Source: Bacilli bacterium
GTDB taxonomy: Bacteria; Bacillota_I; Bacilli_A; RF39; UBA660
Direction of reading: 5' to 3'
Assembly: GCA_017428495.1 (NCBI GenBank)
Contig: JAFRQS010000031.1
Span: 62,001-126,000, forward strand
DNA: 64,000 nt
Of the stretch, positions 55,653-64,000 are shown in pieces. A program made the position numbers and the translations under genes. Each line of letters opens with the position of its first letter. The stretch's first letter is position 1. Under the pieces are notes generated by a model. The model saw only the letters and a list, made by a program, of their open reading frames with translations, was not told the DNA's origin and made no database searches.

Positions 55653-55706
55653 ATGAAAGAATTTATCAAATGTACAATTTTATTTAACTATTCTTACAAA
55701 TCTTAA
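55653..55706 (+). CDS. possible 17-residue leader peptide
   Basis: ATG at 55653 to TAA at 55704-55706: MKEFIKCTILFNYSYKS. GAGGG (55636-55640) and TAGGAT lie upstream at imperfect distance. The stop codon abuts the 5' arm of a terminator. It may be a leader peptide or chance. Confidence 0.3.
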   Translation: MKEFIKCTILFNYSYKS

Positions 55707-55733
55707 GATGAACTTTTTAGTTTGTCTTTTTTT
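55706..55733 (+). terminator. terminator in the leader of the metallophosphoesterase pair
   Basis: AGATGAACT (55706-55714) pairs with AGTTTGTCT (55719-55727) through two G-U pairs, followed by seven T. It lies before the ribosome site of the next gene and after a possible promoter (TACAAT with TGC, near 55623-55628), so it may attenuate. Confidence 0.65.
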
Positions 55734-55750
55734 AGTTATTGGAGGTAATT

Positions 55751-56749
55751 ATGGCAATTGAAGATTTAGATTTGAAGAAATTTAAAGAGTATACAAGAAG
55801 AGAAAGAACTTGTAATGATGTTTGTGAACATTTTGGGTTAAATATTTTAGAATTTAGTTGTATAGTTAATAGACTAAAAACATCAGGTATCAATATTATA
55901 GTATCTGGTTTTGGTGAAGATGCAACAGTACTTAATTTAGATGAAAGAAATCTAAATGGTGACAATATTTATACAATTGATATTGGTGATGAAACAGAAT
56001 TTGACTCATTAGTTATTTCAGATCCAAGGTTAGGAAGTAAATATCAACAATTATCAAGACTTAATTTTTCATATCAAGAAGCATATAGAAATGGTTTTAA
56101 TAAAGCTATATTATTAGGAGATATAACAGAAGGTTTATATTCTCTAAAAAGTCCATATCATGATACTTTATTTGCTGATACAACTGATAAACAAGTTGAA
56201 TATGTGGTAAATAATTACCCATATATTGAAGGCTTTACAACATATTTTATAACAGGTGATCAAGATGCTACCCATACAAAAAAGAATGGCGTAGATATTG
56301 GAAGGATGATATCAGAACAAAGGGATGATATGGTTTATCTTGGTAATATGAGATGTCAATTGAATATTAGAAAAATGAAAATACTTGCTCAACATTTAAA
56401 GATAGGTAAATTTGATAGAGCTAAAACAATTTCATTAAAACCACAAGATGCAATATATGCAATGAGAAGTGAAGAAAAAGTAGATATTATTTTAGATGGT
56501 CATTTATTATCAAGTATGCAGATGTCAGAAAGAGGTATGAAAGAGTTACTAGTACCAAGCTTAGTTGCTACTACTCCTAGAATTAGGAAAAGTGCAATAC
56601 CTCATAATGTAGGATTTATATTATTAAGAACAAAACTTACTAGGGATGGTAAATATAATGGTATGGAAGCAACATTCGCACCTTTCTATCAAACAGATCA
56701 TGATGATTATAGTACCACAAAGGTATTAAAGATAGGGGGTAAGAAATAA
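55751..56749 (+). CDS. metallophosphoesterase paralogue, probably catalytically degenerate
   Basis: 332 residues from the ATG at 55751 (GGAGGTAATT). An N-terminal helical domain (1-55, possible winged helix: TCNDVCEHFGLNILEFSCIVNRLK) precedes a calcineurin-like fold. Motif I is D91-P92-R93 (normally D-x-H), motif II is GDITEG (124-128), motif III is GDQD (169-172; normally GNHD), and the last motif is GHLL (250-253; normally GHxH). Most metal ligands are therefore lost. It aligns clearly with the next gene (LGSK-QQL, YPYIEGFTT, NGVDIGRMIS), so it arose by duplication. Possible regulator or partner of that protein. Confidence 0.8.
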   Translation: MAIEDLDLKKFKEYTRRERTCNDVCEHFGLNILEFSCIVNRLKTSGINIIVSGFGEDATVLNLDERNLNGDNIYTIDIGDETEFDSLVISDPRLGSKYQQLSRLNFSYQEAYRNGFNKAILLGDITEGLYSLKSPYHDTLFADTTDKQVEYVVNNYPYIEGFTTYFITGDQDATHTKKNGVDIGRMISEQRDDMVYLGNMRCQLNIRKMKILAQHLKIGKFDRAKTISLKPQDAIYAMRSEEKVDIILDGHLLSSMQMSERGMKELLVPSLVATTPRIRKSAIPHNVGFILLRTKLTRDGKYNGMEATFAPFYQTDHDDYSTTKVLKIGGKK

Positions 56750-57759
56750 TGAAACTAAATTTGACAAGAATGATAACATATGAAGAAGCAAAAAAAATAT
56801 ATTCATATTTGAAAAAAGAAGAAAAATTATTAGATGTTTCAAAAAGATTAGAAATAAGTAATGATGAAGTGTTTGGACTTATAGAATTATTGCAACATTT
56901 TGATTTTCCTATAACTATTGAAGAGGAATTTGGTCATTTTATAGTAAAAAAGCATAGAAAACAAATGGCTTCTAAACATAAAAAAGTAAAGATACCTATG
57001 GAAGAATGTACAAAAAGTACAGTAGGTATAGTTGGTGATACACATCTAGGTTCAAAAGATCAACAATTACACATGTTAAATAATGCATATAGATATTTCT
57101 ATGCACATGAGATAGATAAAGTGTACCATGTTGGTGATGTAATTGATGGTGATTATGGTGAAAAGAGAAAATTACAAATATATAATAGATTTTGTAATGG
57201 TGCAGATGAATTTGCAGATTATGTAGTAGATATGTATCCATATGTAGAAGGTATTACTACTGAATTTATACAAGGTAGTCATGATGAATCTCTTAAACAA
57301 AATGGTGGTGTAACATTAGGAAGAATGATTACACAAAGAAGAAAAGATATGATATATCTTGGACAAGATCATGCAGATGTAATGCTAAATGGTGTTAAAA
57401 TGCGCATAAGACATCCTGGTGGTGGTGTATCTAAATATAGATCTAGAAGTCCACAAAATACAGTTGATGCTATGGCTCCTGGAAATAAACCAAAAGCATT
57501 AGTTGAAGGACATTACCACAAATCATTATATCTTGAATATAGAAATGTGCATGTAATATTAAACCCTGCATTATGTTATCAATCTCAATATATGGAAAAG
57601 AAAGATATATCTAATATAATGGGGTTCTATGATGTAGACATATATTCAGATGAAAAAGGTGATATTCAATATTTTGTACCAAGAGAACACTTATTTGATG
57701 AATCACAGATAAAAACAGATGATTGGAGAAAAACAAAAAGATTAGTTATTAGACACTAA
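56749..57759 (+). CDS. metallophosphoesterase with N-terminal helical domain
   Basis: 336 residues; the ATG overlaps the previous stop by one base. N-terminal ~70 residues are helical and winged-helix-like (YEEAKKIYSYLKKEEKLLDVSKRLEISNDEVFGLIELL). Metal motifs: GDTH (96-99), GDVIDGDY (129-136), GSHDE (176-180, Ser in place of the usual Asn), H222 in RIRHPGG, and GHYH (254-257). Ligands are largely present, so activity is plausible. Substrate unknown. The HTH-like domain suggests a nucleic-acid or regulatory target. It sits between clpB and tilS. Confidence 0.85.
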   Translation: MKLNLTRMITYEEAKKIYSYLKKEEKLLDVSKRLEISNDEVFGLIELLQHFDFPITIEEEFGHFIVKKHRKQMASKHKKVKIPMEECTKSTVGIVGDTHLGSKDQQLHMLNNAYRYFYAHEIDKVYHVGDVIDGDYGEKRKLQIYNRFCNGADEFADYVVDMYPYVEGITTEFIQGSHDESLKQNGGVTLGRMITQRRKDMIYLGQDHADVMLNGVKMRIRHPGGGVSKYRSRSPQNTVDAMAPGNKPKALVEGHYHKSLYLEYRNVHVILNPALCYQSQYMEKKDISNIMGFYDVDIYSDEKGDIQYFVPREHLFDESQIKTDDWRKTKRLVIRH

Positions 57760-57768
57760 TCTTTTTTT
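57739..57768 (+). terminator. terminator of the metallophosphoesterase pair
   Basis: AGATTAGT / ACTAATCT (57739-57746, 57755-57762) with T-run, overlapping the stop codon. Confidence 0.88.
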
Positions 57769-57800
57769 ATGATATTATATAATGGATTTGAGGTGATAAT

Positions 57801-59117
57801 GTGAATAAATCATATGACTATTTAAAAAGTATATTAAATGAGAATGATTATGTAATTATTGCATTATCTGGTGGACCAGATTCTATGGCTCTTTGTGATT
57901 TATTAATTAAGTTAAGAAAAGAAATTAATATTAATATAGTATGTGCACATGTTAATCATGGTTTAAGAATTGAAAGTGATGATGAAAAAGTATTTGTAGA
58001 AGAATATTGTAAGAAAAATAATATTATATTTGAATATATGAAAATAGAATCTTATAGTAATGGGTTTAATGAAAAAGATGCTAGAAATAAAAGATATAAA
58101 TTTTTTGATAAATTGATAGATAAATATAATTGTAAATATTTACTTACTGCACATCATGGAGATGATTTGATAGAAACAATACTTATGAGAATTGGTAGGG
58201 GTTCTAATTTAAAAGGATATAGTGGATTTTCTATTATGAGTGATAGACATAATTATAAATTAGTAAAACCACTAATATATTATACAAAAGATGAGATTAT
58301 GGGATATATAGAAAAAAATAATATACCATATGTAATAGATAATAGTAATTTAAAAGATGAGTATACTAGAAATAGATATAGACATAATATATTACCTTTT
58401 TTAAAGAAAGAGGATAAAAATGTACACATCAAGTATATTAAATATAGTGAGATGTTATTAGAATATAATAGATATGTAGAAGATGTTGTTAAAAATACTA
58501 TAAAAAGAATATATGTAAATAATAATTTGAATATAATTGAATATTTAAAATTAGATAAGTTAATTCAAAAGAGGATATTAGATAATATTTTATACTCTAT
58601 ATATGGTGATGATATTACGTTTATTAGTGATAAACATACAGATGAAATAAATAAATTATTAACTAGTAAAAAACCAAATATTAAGATTAAATTACCCAAT
58701 AATATAGTATTAATTAAGCAATATGACACTTTGTCATTCAATGTTAATAATACTAATTGTATCAATTATTGTAAAGAACTTGTAAACAATTTGAAAATAA
58801 ATAATAAAGAATTTATATTTGTTAACAATGAAGAATCTGATAGTAACTATGTTTGTAGATTAAATAGTAGTGATATTAAAATGCCATTATATGTTAGAAA
58901 TAGAAAAAATGGTGATAGGATTGAAATTAAAAATTTAAATGGTAGTAAAAAAGTTAAAGATGTATTTATAGATGAGAAAATTCCAAAGGATAAGAGAGAT
59001 GGTATACCAATAGTTGTAGATTCAGCGGAAAAAATAGTATGGATACCTGGTGTAAAAAAATCTAAATATAATAAAGAAAAAAATGAAAAATATGATATAA
59101 TTATTAAGTACGTTTAA
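57801..59117 (+). CDS. tilS: tRNA(Ile)-lysidine synthase
   Basis: 438 residues from a GTG at 57801 (GAGGTGAT upstream). Converts C34 to lysidine in tRNA-Ile(CAU). PP-loop SGGPDSMAL (about 21-29), HVNHGLR, and LLTAHHGDDLIETILMRIGRG (about 112-132) are signatures. The C-terminal domain (MPLYVRNRKNGDRIEIKNLNGSKKVKDVFIDEKIPKDKR) is complete. In B. subtilis hprT lies between tilS and ftsH; it is missing here. Confidence 0.96.
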   Translation: MNKSYDYLKSILNENDYVIIALSGGPDSMALCDLLIKLRKEININIVCAHVNHGLRIESDDEKVFVEEYCKKNNIIFEYMKIESYSNGFNEKDARNKRYKFFDKLIDKYNCKYLLTAHHGDDLIETILMRIGRGSNLKGYSGFSIMSDRHNYKLVKPLIYYTKDEIMGYIEKNNIPYVIDNSNLKDEYTRNRYRHNILPFLKKEDKNVHIKYIKYSEMLLEYNRYVEDVVKNTIKRIYVNNNLNIIEYLKLDKLIQKRILDNILYSIYGDDITFISDKHTDEINKLLTSKKPNIKIKLPNNIVLIKQYDTLSFNVNNTNCINYCKELVNNLKINNKEFIFVNNEESDSNYVCRLNSSDIKMPLYVRNRKNGDRIEIKNLNGSKKVKDVFIDEKIPKDKRDGIPIVVDSAEKIVWIPGVKKSKYNKEKNEKYDIIIKYV

Positions 59118-59131
59118 ATTAAGGAGGAAAA

Positions 59132-61054
59132 ATGAAAAAGAATGTAGTAAAGAAAGAATTTGTGCCTTATGTATTATTATTATGTGCGGCATTATTTATA
59201 TTACTTTCTACTAATTTATTTGGTGGAAAGACACATGAATTTTCTTATAGCGAATTTGAAAAAAACTTGCAAGAAAATAAAATAACAGAGTTATCTATAG
59301 TTCCAAGGGCAACTGGATTAGTATATGAAGTTACTGGTAAGTTAGAAGGATATGATAAAAATGAATCATTTTATGCAACAATACCATTATCTGAAATAGC
59401 TATGGATAGGATTTTAGCTGCTAAAGATGTTAAAGATTTTAAGTTAAATGCAGAAATGGATCCAAGTTCTAGTTATTTGATGAGATTTATATTTAATGTA
59501 TTGCCTATGTTTATATTAGTCGGCGGAGCTATATATATTTTCTCAAGGCAAATGGGAAGTAGTAATAAATCACTTGATTTTGGTAAGAGTAGAGCTAAAC
59601 TAAGTGAAGAGGGTGGAAAGACAACATTTAAGGATGTTGCTGGATTAATAGAGGAAAAAGAAGAAGTTGCAGAGCTTATTGATTTCTTAAAAAATCCAAA
59701 GAGATTTCAAAAGATGGGTGCTAGAATTCCAAAAGGAGTTTTATTAGTTGGTCCTCCAGGAACTGGTAAGACATTACTTGCAAAGGCTGTTGCTGGTGAG
59801 GCAAGCGTTCCATTCTATTTTATAAGTGGATCTGATTTTGTGGAATTGTTTGTTGGTATTGGTGCATCTCGTGTAAGAGATATGTTTAGACAAGCTAAAC
59901 AAAATGCTCCATGTTTAGTATTTATAGATGAAATAGATGCTGTAGGTAGACAAAGAGGAACAGGTTTAGGTGGTGGACATGATGAAAGAGAACAAACTTT
60001 AAACCAATTACTTACTGAAATGGATGGATTTGGAGCTAATGAAGGTATAATTATAATTGCAGCTACAAATAGGCCAGATGTTCTTGATCCAGCATTATTA
60101 CGTCCAGGTAGATTTGATAGGCAAGTAACTGTTAATTTACCAGACATAAAGGGTAGAGAAGAGATATTGGCTGTACACGCTAGAAATAAGATTTTTGCAC
60201 CATCTGTAAAATTATCTAATATTGCAAAAAGGACAGTAGGTTTTAGTGGTGCAGATTTAGAGAATTTACTTAATGAAGCAGCACTTCTTGCAGTAAGAAG
60301 AAATAAAGAAGAAATAACAATGGCTGAAATTGATGAAGCTACTGATAGAGTACTTATGGGCCCAGCTAAAAAGAGTAAGAAATATACTGATAAGGAAAAG
60401 GCTATGGTTGCACATCATGAAGCCGGTCACTGTGTACTAGGATTAAAGTTAGATGATGCTAATGATGTACAAAAAGTAACAATAATTCCAAGAGGATATG
60501 CTGGTGGATATAATATGATGCTTCCAAAAGAAGAAACATATACTTCTACTAAGAAAGAATTATTAGAAAGAATAACTGGTTTACTTGGCGGACGTGTTGC
60601 TGAAGAAATAGTATATAATGAAGTGTCAACAGGAGCTCATAATGATTTTGAAAAAGCAACAAAGATAGCAAGAGCAATGGTTACAGAATATGGTATGAGT
60701 GATCTTGGCCCTATTCAATTTGAGACTCAAGAAGGTGGGGTATTCTTAGGAAGAGATTATAATAAATCTAAGAATTTCTCAAATGAAGTAGCACATGAAA
60801 TTGATATTGAAATGAGAAAAATAATAAATGAGTGTTATGAAAATGCCAAGAAAATAATAACTGAAAATAGAGATTTACTTGAACTTATAGCTAGTTCATT
60901 ATTAGAACATGAAACATTAACAAAAGAACAAATTGACTATATAGCAACACATGGTAAAATGCCAAGTGAAGAAGATATGGTTGAAGAAGTTAATGATGAT
61001 GTACAAGAAGAATTAAGTAAAAATGAACATGAAAATAAAAAGGATAGTGAATAA
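59132..61054 (+). CDS. ftsH: ATP-dependent membrane protease FtsH
   Basis: 640 residues. Two membrane helices (about 13-29 and 110-130) around a small external domain. AAA+ domain: [32 protein letters not shown], second-region-of-homology [20 protein letters not shown]. Zinc protease HEAGH (about 430-434). Acidic C-terminal tail. Degrades membrane and regulatory proteins; in B. subtilis needed for sporulation. Confidence 0.98.
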   Translation: MKKNVVKKEFVPYVLLLCAALFILLSTNLFGGKTHEFSYSEFEKNLQENKITELSIVPRATGLVYEVTGKLEGYDKNESFYATIPLSEIAMDRILAAKDVKDFKLNAEMDPSSSYLMRFIFNVLPMFILVGGAIYIFSRQMGSSNKSLDFGKSRAKLSEEGGKTTFKDVAGLIEEKEEVAELIDFLKNPKRFQKMGARIPKGVLLVGPPGTGKTLLAKAVAGEASVPFYFISGSDFVELFVGIGASRVRDMFRQAKQNAPCLVFIDEIDAVGRQRGTGLGGGHDEREQTLNQLLTEMDGFGANEGIIIIAATNRPDVLDPALLRPGRFDRQVTVNLPDIKGREEILAVHARNKIFAPSVKLSNIAKRTVGFSGADLENLLNEAALLAVRRNKEEITMAEIDEATDRVLMGPAKKSKKYTDKEKAMVAHHEAGHCVLGLKLDDANDVQKVTIIPRGYAGGYNMMLPKEETYTSTKKELLERITGLLGGRVAEEIVYNEVSTGAHNDFEKATKIARAMVTEYGMSDLGPIQFETQEGGVFLGRDYNKSKNFSNEVAHEIDIEMRKIINECYENAKKIITENRDLLELIASSLLEHETLTKEQIDYIATHGKMPSEEDMVEEVNDDVQEELSKNEHENKKDSE

Positions 61055-61058
61055 TAAG

Positions 61059-61081
61059 ACTGTACAAAAGTACAGTTTTTA
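61059..61081 (+). terminator. terminator of tilS-ftsH
   Basis: ACTGTAC / GTACAGT with an AAAA loop, then TTTTT. Confidence 0.9.
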
Positions 61082-61164
61082 TTTTACACGCTATTTTTTT
61101 TACAAAAGTATTGATTGCAAATAACCTTGTAGGAGTAATTATTTTGACTAAAATTACAATTAAA

Positions 61165-61192
61165 AAATAATACTTTGAGTATTATTTTTTTG
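61165..61192. terminator. bidirectional terminator at the convergent junction
   Basis: AATAATAC / GTATTATT with a TTTGA loop, A-run on one side and T-run on the other; works for ftsH readthrough and for the minus-strand gene that ends at 61182. Confidence 0.85.
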
Positions 61193-61940
61193 TCCATTTT
61201 ATTTTTTTTGTATGTGCATCTTCTACTTTTTCATATTCATCATATATTCTGTGTGTAATTATAAATTCTTTGGGATTATTTTCATCTCTTAGAAACAAGT
61301 AATATATTTCTCCTAAATCTTCAATACTTGGATATATAGATAATCTACTTGAGCCAAAATGTAAAGGTCTTCCTTGCCAATGAGTTAAATTAAAGTCATC
61401 ATCATCAATTAAAATACTTTTATCATCATCACATTGTTTTGGATTTTTTGATTGTATTAGTTTACAATCTATTCCGGGCGTTTGTTCTTCAAAGAAGATT
61501 CTCTTTTGTATTGCTTCTTCATCACTGGTTACAGCAGAATAAATTATAGGATAATATAAACTAGAATTCTGCATTAATTTAATAAAGTCAATACTTCCAT
61601 TTATCTTTGTAGCATTATGTAATATTACATTCCAATCTAAATTTGAAAAAAATTGTTCTACAATTTTATCTTGTTCTTCTATACTTCTATCATGTGTAGA
61701 ATAATCTATGTTATGTTGTTCTAATAACATAGGTATACAGTATTGTAGTGTATCTAATATAACACCATCACAATCTATATATATTCGTAATTTATCTAAA
61801 TCACCATATTTTAATTTATAGTATTTATTTAATAATCGTATTTTTTTTAATTTTAATTCTAGTGAAGAGTTTTTATAGTCTTCATAAGAAAATATATCTA
61901 AATCTTCAATATCACTCAAAAAACTGTTCAGTGTATTCAT
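61182..61940 (-). CDS. HAD-superfamily phosphatase-like protein
   Basis: 252 residues, ribosome site GGGAGGG. Residues 1-50 are helical and charged. HAD motif I is YIDCDGVILDT (about 54-64, D-x-D), motif II is near YSAVTSDEE, motif III/IV is KSILIDDDDFNL (about 171-182). The catalytic set is complete. Resembles the NT5C-type nucleotidase group loosely; substrate unknown. It is one of only two minus-strand genes right of oriC, pointing against the replication fork. Confidence 0.7.
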   Translation of the reverse strand: MNTLNSFLSDIEDLDIFSYEDYKNSSLELKLKKIRLLNKYYKLKYGDLDKLRIYIDCDGVILDTLQYCIPMLLEQHNIDYSTHDRSIEEQDKIVEQFFSNLDWNVILHNATKINGSIDFIKLMQNSSLYYPIIYSAVTSDEEAIQKRIFFEEQTPGIDCKLIQSKNPKQCDDDKSILIDDDDFNLTHWQGRPLHFGSSRLSIYPSIEDLGEIYYLFLRDENNPKEFIITHRIYDEYEKVEDAHTKKIKWTKK

Positions 61941-61992
61941 AAAAACCCTCCCTTATAAAAATTTTAACATAAAAAAGATATAATAATCAATA

Positions 61993-62904
61993 TTATACCT
62001 TATATTTTATACCTTGATATGAATTTCTTCTCTCCATTTTTTTATCAATTTCATTTAGTACACCAAATTTCTTTATTAACCAGGTAGGTTCTAATACTTT
62101 ATCTTTATCTGGATCACCTGTAATTCTATTTACTACTATATCCTCTCTTAAATACTCTAATTCATCACATACTATATCTACATATTCTTCTCTAGTTAGG
62201 ATATGAAAATGTTCCTTATTATATAATTTTTCTAATGGTGTTCCTTTTATTATAAATAACATATGTATTTTTATACCCTGTATATCTAATTTAGATATAT
62301 ATTTTACTGTTTCTAACATCATACTTTTTGTTTCATAAGGTAATCCATTAATAATATGTACTACTACGTCTATGTTTCTTTTTCTAAGTTCTTTTACAGC
62401 ATTCTCAAATTGTTTTAAAGTGTGACCTCTATTTATTAATTTTGAAGTAGATTCATGTATTGTTTGAAGCCCTAATTCTATTACTAAATTAGTTTTTTTG
62501 TTTAATTCTTCCAAATAATCAAGTACATCATTTGGTAAAGCATCACATCTAGTAGCAATATTTAAACCAATTACATTTGGAAGTTTTAATATTTTTTCAA
62601 AGTTTTCTTTTAATTTATCTACTGGTGCATATGTATTAGTATCCGCTTGAAAATATCCAATATATTTGCTATTTGGCCATTTAATACTTACTATATCTTT
62701 GACTTTATTAAATTGCTCTATTAGGTCCATACCTCTATTTTCACCAGAACCATCATAACAATATATGCATCCAATTCCATTTTTCTTGTTTGGACATCCG
62801 AATCCAGCATTTAAACTAACTTTAAATACTTTTGAATTATATTTAATTTTATTGTAATAGTTTAAAGTATAATATCTTTTATTATCTAAAGTATATTTAA
62901 ACAT
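61993..62904 (-). CDS. YtqA-type radical SAM protein (TIGR01212 family)
   Basis: 303 residues from the ATG at 62904 (GGTGGT upstream); the frame is open further upstream to 62991 but without conservation. KVFKVSLNAGFGCPNKKNGIGCIYC (about 26-50) carries the C-x8-C-x2-C cluster motif of this family, followed by GSGENRG. LGLQTIHESTSKLINRGHT and VHIINGLPYETKSMM are radical-SAM barrel signatures. Family members are related to tRNA-modifying enzymes, but the substrate is unknown here. Confidence 0.88.
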   Translation of the reverse strand: MFKYTLDNKRYYTLNYYNKIKYNSKVFKVSLNAGFGCPNKKNGIGCIYCYDGSGENRGMDLIEQFNKVKDIVSIKWPNSKYIGYFQADTNTYAPVDKLKENFEKILKLPNVIGLNIATRCDALPNDVLDYLEELNKKTNLVIELGLQTIHESTSKLINRGHTLKQFENAVKELRKRNIDVVVHIINGLPYETKSMMLETVKYISKLDIQGIKIHMLFIIKGTPLEKLYNKEHFHILTREEYVDIVCDELEYLREDIVVNRITGDPDKDKVLEPTWLIKKFGVLNEIDKKMERRNSYQGIKYKV

Positions 62905-62974
62905 ATGACCACCAATAAAATTATAATAAAAATATATAATAAATGCAATTATACTGCATTTTTTAGATAATTTA

Positions 62975-62983
62975 TGATATAAT
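62975..62983 (+). promoter_or_regulatory. extended -10 promoter of the GGDEF gene
   Basis: TG-A-TATAAT with the hexamer at 62978-62983; start codon 23 bp later. A minus-strand TATAAT (62948-62953) inside ATGCAATTATACTGCAT may serve the divergent radical SAM gene. Confidence 0.6.
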
Positions 62984-63005
62984 ATAGCCACTTAAGAGGG
63001 ATTAT

Positions 63006-63578
63006 ATGGATAATGATTATATTAGTAAAATAATAAAAAAATTAGATACAATTGAAGACAAAGAATTAAGAAAGATGATAGAACAATTAATTGGAGAAAG
63101 GCAAGAATTAAATAATACTGCAAAACTAGATCCTTTAACTGGTTTGTATAATAGAAATATATTAAATGAAGTTATTAGTTATAGTGCAATTGTTATGTGT
63201 GATGTAGATGATTTTAAGAAAATTAATGACACGTTTGGCCATGATTTTGGTGATGAGGTTTTGAAATTAGTTGCTAAAACATTAAAATCTAATACTAGAA
63301 GTAATGATATTGTTTGTAGATATGGTGGAGATGAATTTTTAGTTATATTTAAAGATTGCTTATTAGATGTAGTTGTTAATAGAATGAAAAAAATACAGAA
63401 GGATATTGATGGTGAGAATTTGAAATCTAAAGTTACACTTTCTATTGGCATTTCTGAATACAAAGACGGATTAGAATTGTTAGATGCAATAAAAAGAGCA
63501 GATGAGGCATTATATTATTCTAAAAAATCTGGTAAAAAAATAGTATCAGTGTATGATGATATTAAAAATAATATATAA
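63006..63578 (+). CDS. stand-alone GGDEF diguanylate cyclase
   Basis: 190 residues. N-terminal ~37 residues form a short charged helix; no sensor or membrane segment. GGDEF domain: LDPLTGLYNRN (about 38-48), CDVDDFKKINDTFGHDFGDEVL, and an intact YGGDEFLVIF (about 101-110). The inhibitory I-site RxxD is present exactly five residues before it (RSND). Active c-di-GMP synthesis with feedback inhibition is therefore likely. No EAL or PilZ gene is in the window. Confidence 0.92.
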   Translation: MDNDYISKIIKKLDTIEDKELRKMIEQLIGERQELNNTAKLDPLTGLYNRNILNEVISYSAIVMCDVDDFKKINDTFGHDFGDEVLKLVAKTLKSNTRSNDIVCRYGGDEFLVIFKDCLLDVVVNRMKKIQKDIDGENLKSKVTLSIGISEYKDGLELLDAIKRADEALYYSKKSGKKIVSVYDDIKNNI

Positions 63579-63597
63579 CGCAATATGCGTTTTTTTG
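63577..63597 (+). terminator. terminator of the GGDEF gene
   Basis: AACGCA / TGCGTT around the loop ATA, overlapping the stop codon, then a T-run. Confidence 0.9.
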
Positions 63598-63609
63598 TAT
63601 TAAAAAATA

Positions 63610-63638
63610 TTGACATCATATAATATTAGTGTTATATT
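63610..63638 (+). promoter_or_regulatory. sigma-A promoter of the rpsL operon
   Basis: TTGACA (63610-63615), 17 bp, TATATT (63633-63638). The leader that follows has a small hairpin CACAC/GTGTG (63690-63705) before AAAGGAG. Confidence 0.85.
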
Positions 63639-63726
63639 ATTAACGTTTGTTAAAACTTAGGTTTTAACTTATATTAAAGATTGAAATGACACACTAGGAT
63701 GTGTGCTGAAAGAAAGGAGTTAATAT

Positions 63727-64000
63727 ATGGCTACAATTAATCAATTAGTAAGAAGTGGTAGAGGTAAGAAATTTAGAAAAAGAACTGCTCCAGCTTTAGG
63801 AGTTGGTTTAAATACAATTCAAAGAAAACAAACTAAACAAGATGCACCTCAAAAACGTGGAGTATGTACTCGTGTTGGTACAACTACACCAAAAAAACCA
63901 AACTCAGCATTAAGAAAATATGCGAGAGTTAGACTTTCAAATGGAATGGAAGTTACATGTTATATTCCAGGTGAAGGACATAACTTACAAGAGCACAGTG
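63727..64000 (+). CDS. rpsL: 30S ribosomal protein S12, 3' end outside window
   Basis: The first 91 codons are visible. [19 protein letters not shown], then [50 protein letters not shown]. The streptomycin-contact Lys in TPKKPNS is wild type. Normally the first gene of the str operon (rpsL-rpsG-fusA-tuf). Strong ribosome site AAAGGAG. Confidence 0.98.
   Translation, partial: MATINQLVRSGRGKKFRKRTAPALGVGLNTIQRKQTKQDAPQKRGVCTRVGTTTPKKPNSALRKYARVRLSNGMEVTCYIPGEGHNLQEHS

Overview
The window is a replication-origin-proximal chromosome segment from a very A+T-rich member of the Bacillota, class Bacilli. Three things point there: the gene order closely follows the Bacillus subtilis origin region, endospore genes are present (spoVT, yabG, spoVG, yabP, yabQ, bofA-like), and the large prepilin-like genes are of a type I associate with uncultivated gut Bacilli (RF39/RFN20/Erysipelotrichia-like lineages; this lineage guess is an inference). 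TGA is used as a stop (for example ricT and yabP), so the genetic code is standard. I see no rRNA, tRNA, CRISPR array or insertion sequence.

Layout. The origin lies at about 7.6-7.85 kb, between dnaA (leftward) and rpmH (rightward), and carries DnaA boxes. Everything left of it is on the minus strand: dnaA, dnaN, mnmG, rsmG, a Noc-type ParB homologue and two prepilin genes. Everything from 7.9 to 61 kb is on the plus strand, so nearly all genes run with the replication fork. The right arm reads rpmH-rnpA-yidC-jag, a phosphatase/DUF4298 pair, mnmE-recF-gyrB-gyrA, a broken pilin gene, SRP RNA, tadA-dnaX-ybaB-recR-bofA-holB-ricT-trmN6-rsmI-pth-mfd-spoVT, a T-box leader with dut-metG, tatD, a 3D-domain protein, rsmA-yabG-veg-spoVG-yabP-yabQ-divIC, mrnC-rlmB-sigH-secE-nusG-rplKAJL, a thymidylate cluster, rpoBC, an N-domain-less clpB under a CIRCE operator, two metallophosphoesterase paralogues, tilS-ftsH, two minus-strand genes, a GGDEF gene and the start of rpsL.

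Relative to B. subtilis the origin block mnmE...oriC...dnaN appears inverted as a unit. One inversion with breakpoints mnmG|mnmE and dnaN|recF reproduces the order.

Most unusual: (1) between 17.8 and 26.2 kb there are four Noc-binding-site palindromes (ATTTCCYGGGAAAT type) and three parS palindromes (TGTTYCACGTGRAACA). Two identical parS copies bracket a pilin gene broken by an in-frame stop, and one site is fused to a terminator-like T-run. The noc gene in the window has three of four Noc specificity residues but lacks the membrane-targeting N-terminal helix and has a very long Asn-rich linker. (2) A single-ORF dihydrofolate reductase-thymidylate kinase fusion sits behind thyA and a deoxynucleotidase. 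(3) Two translationally coupled metallophosphoesterase paralogues follow clpB; the first has lost most metal ligands, and a leader with a 17-codon ORF and a terminator precedes them. (4) ClpB lacks its N domain. Regulatory RNAs include SRP RNA, a T-box, an L10 leader and twin GUGGGAG/ACCAC leaders before rplK and rplA.
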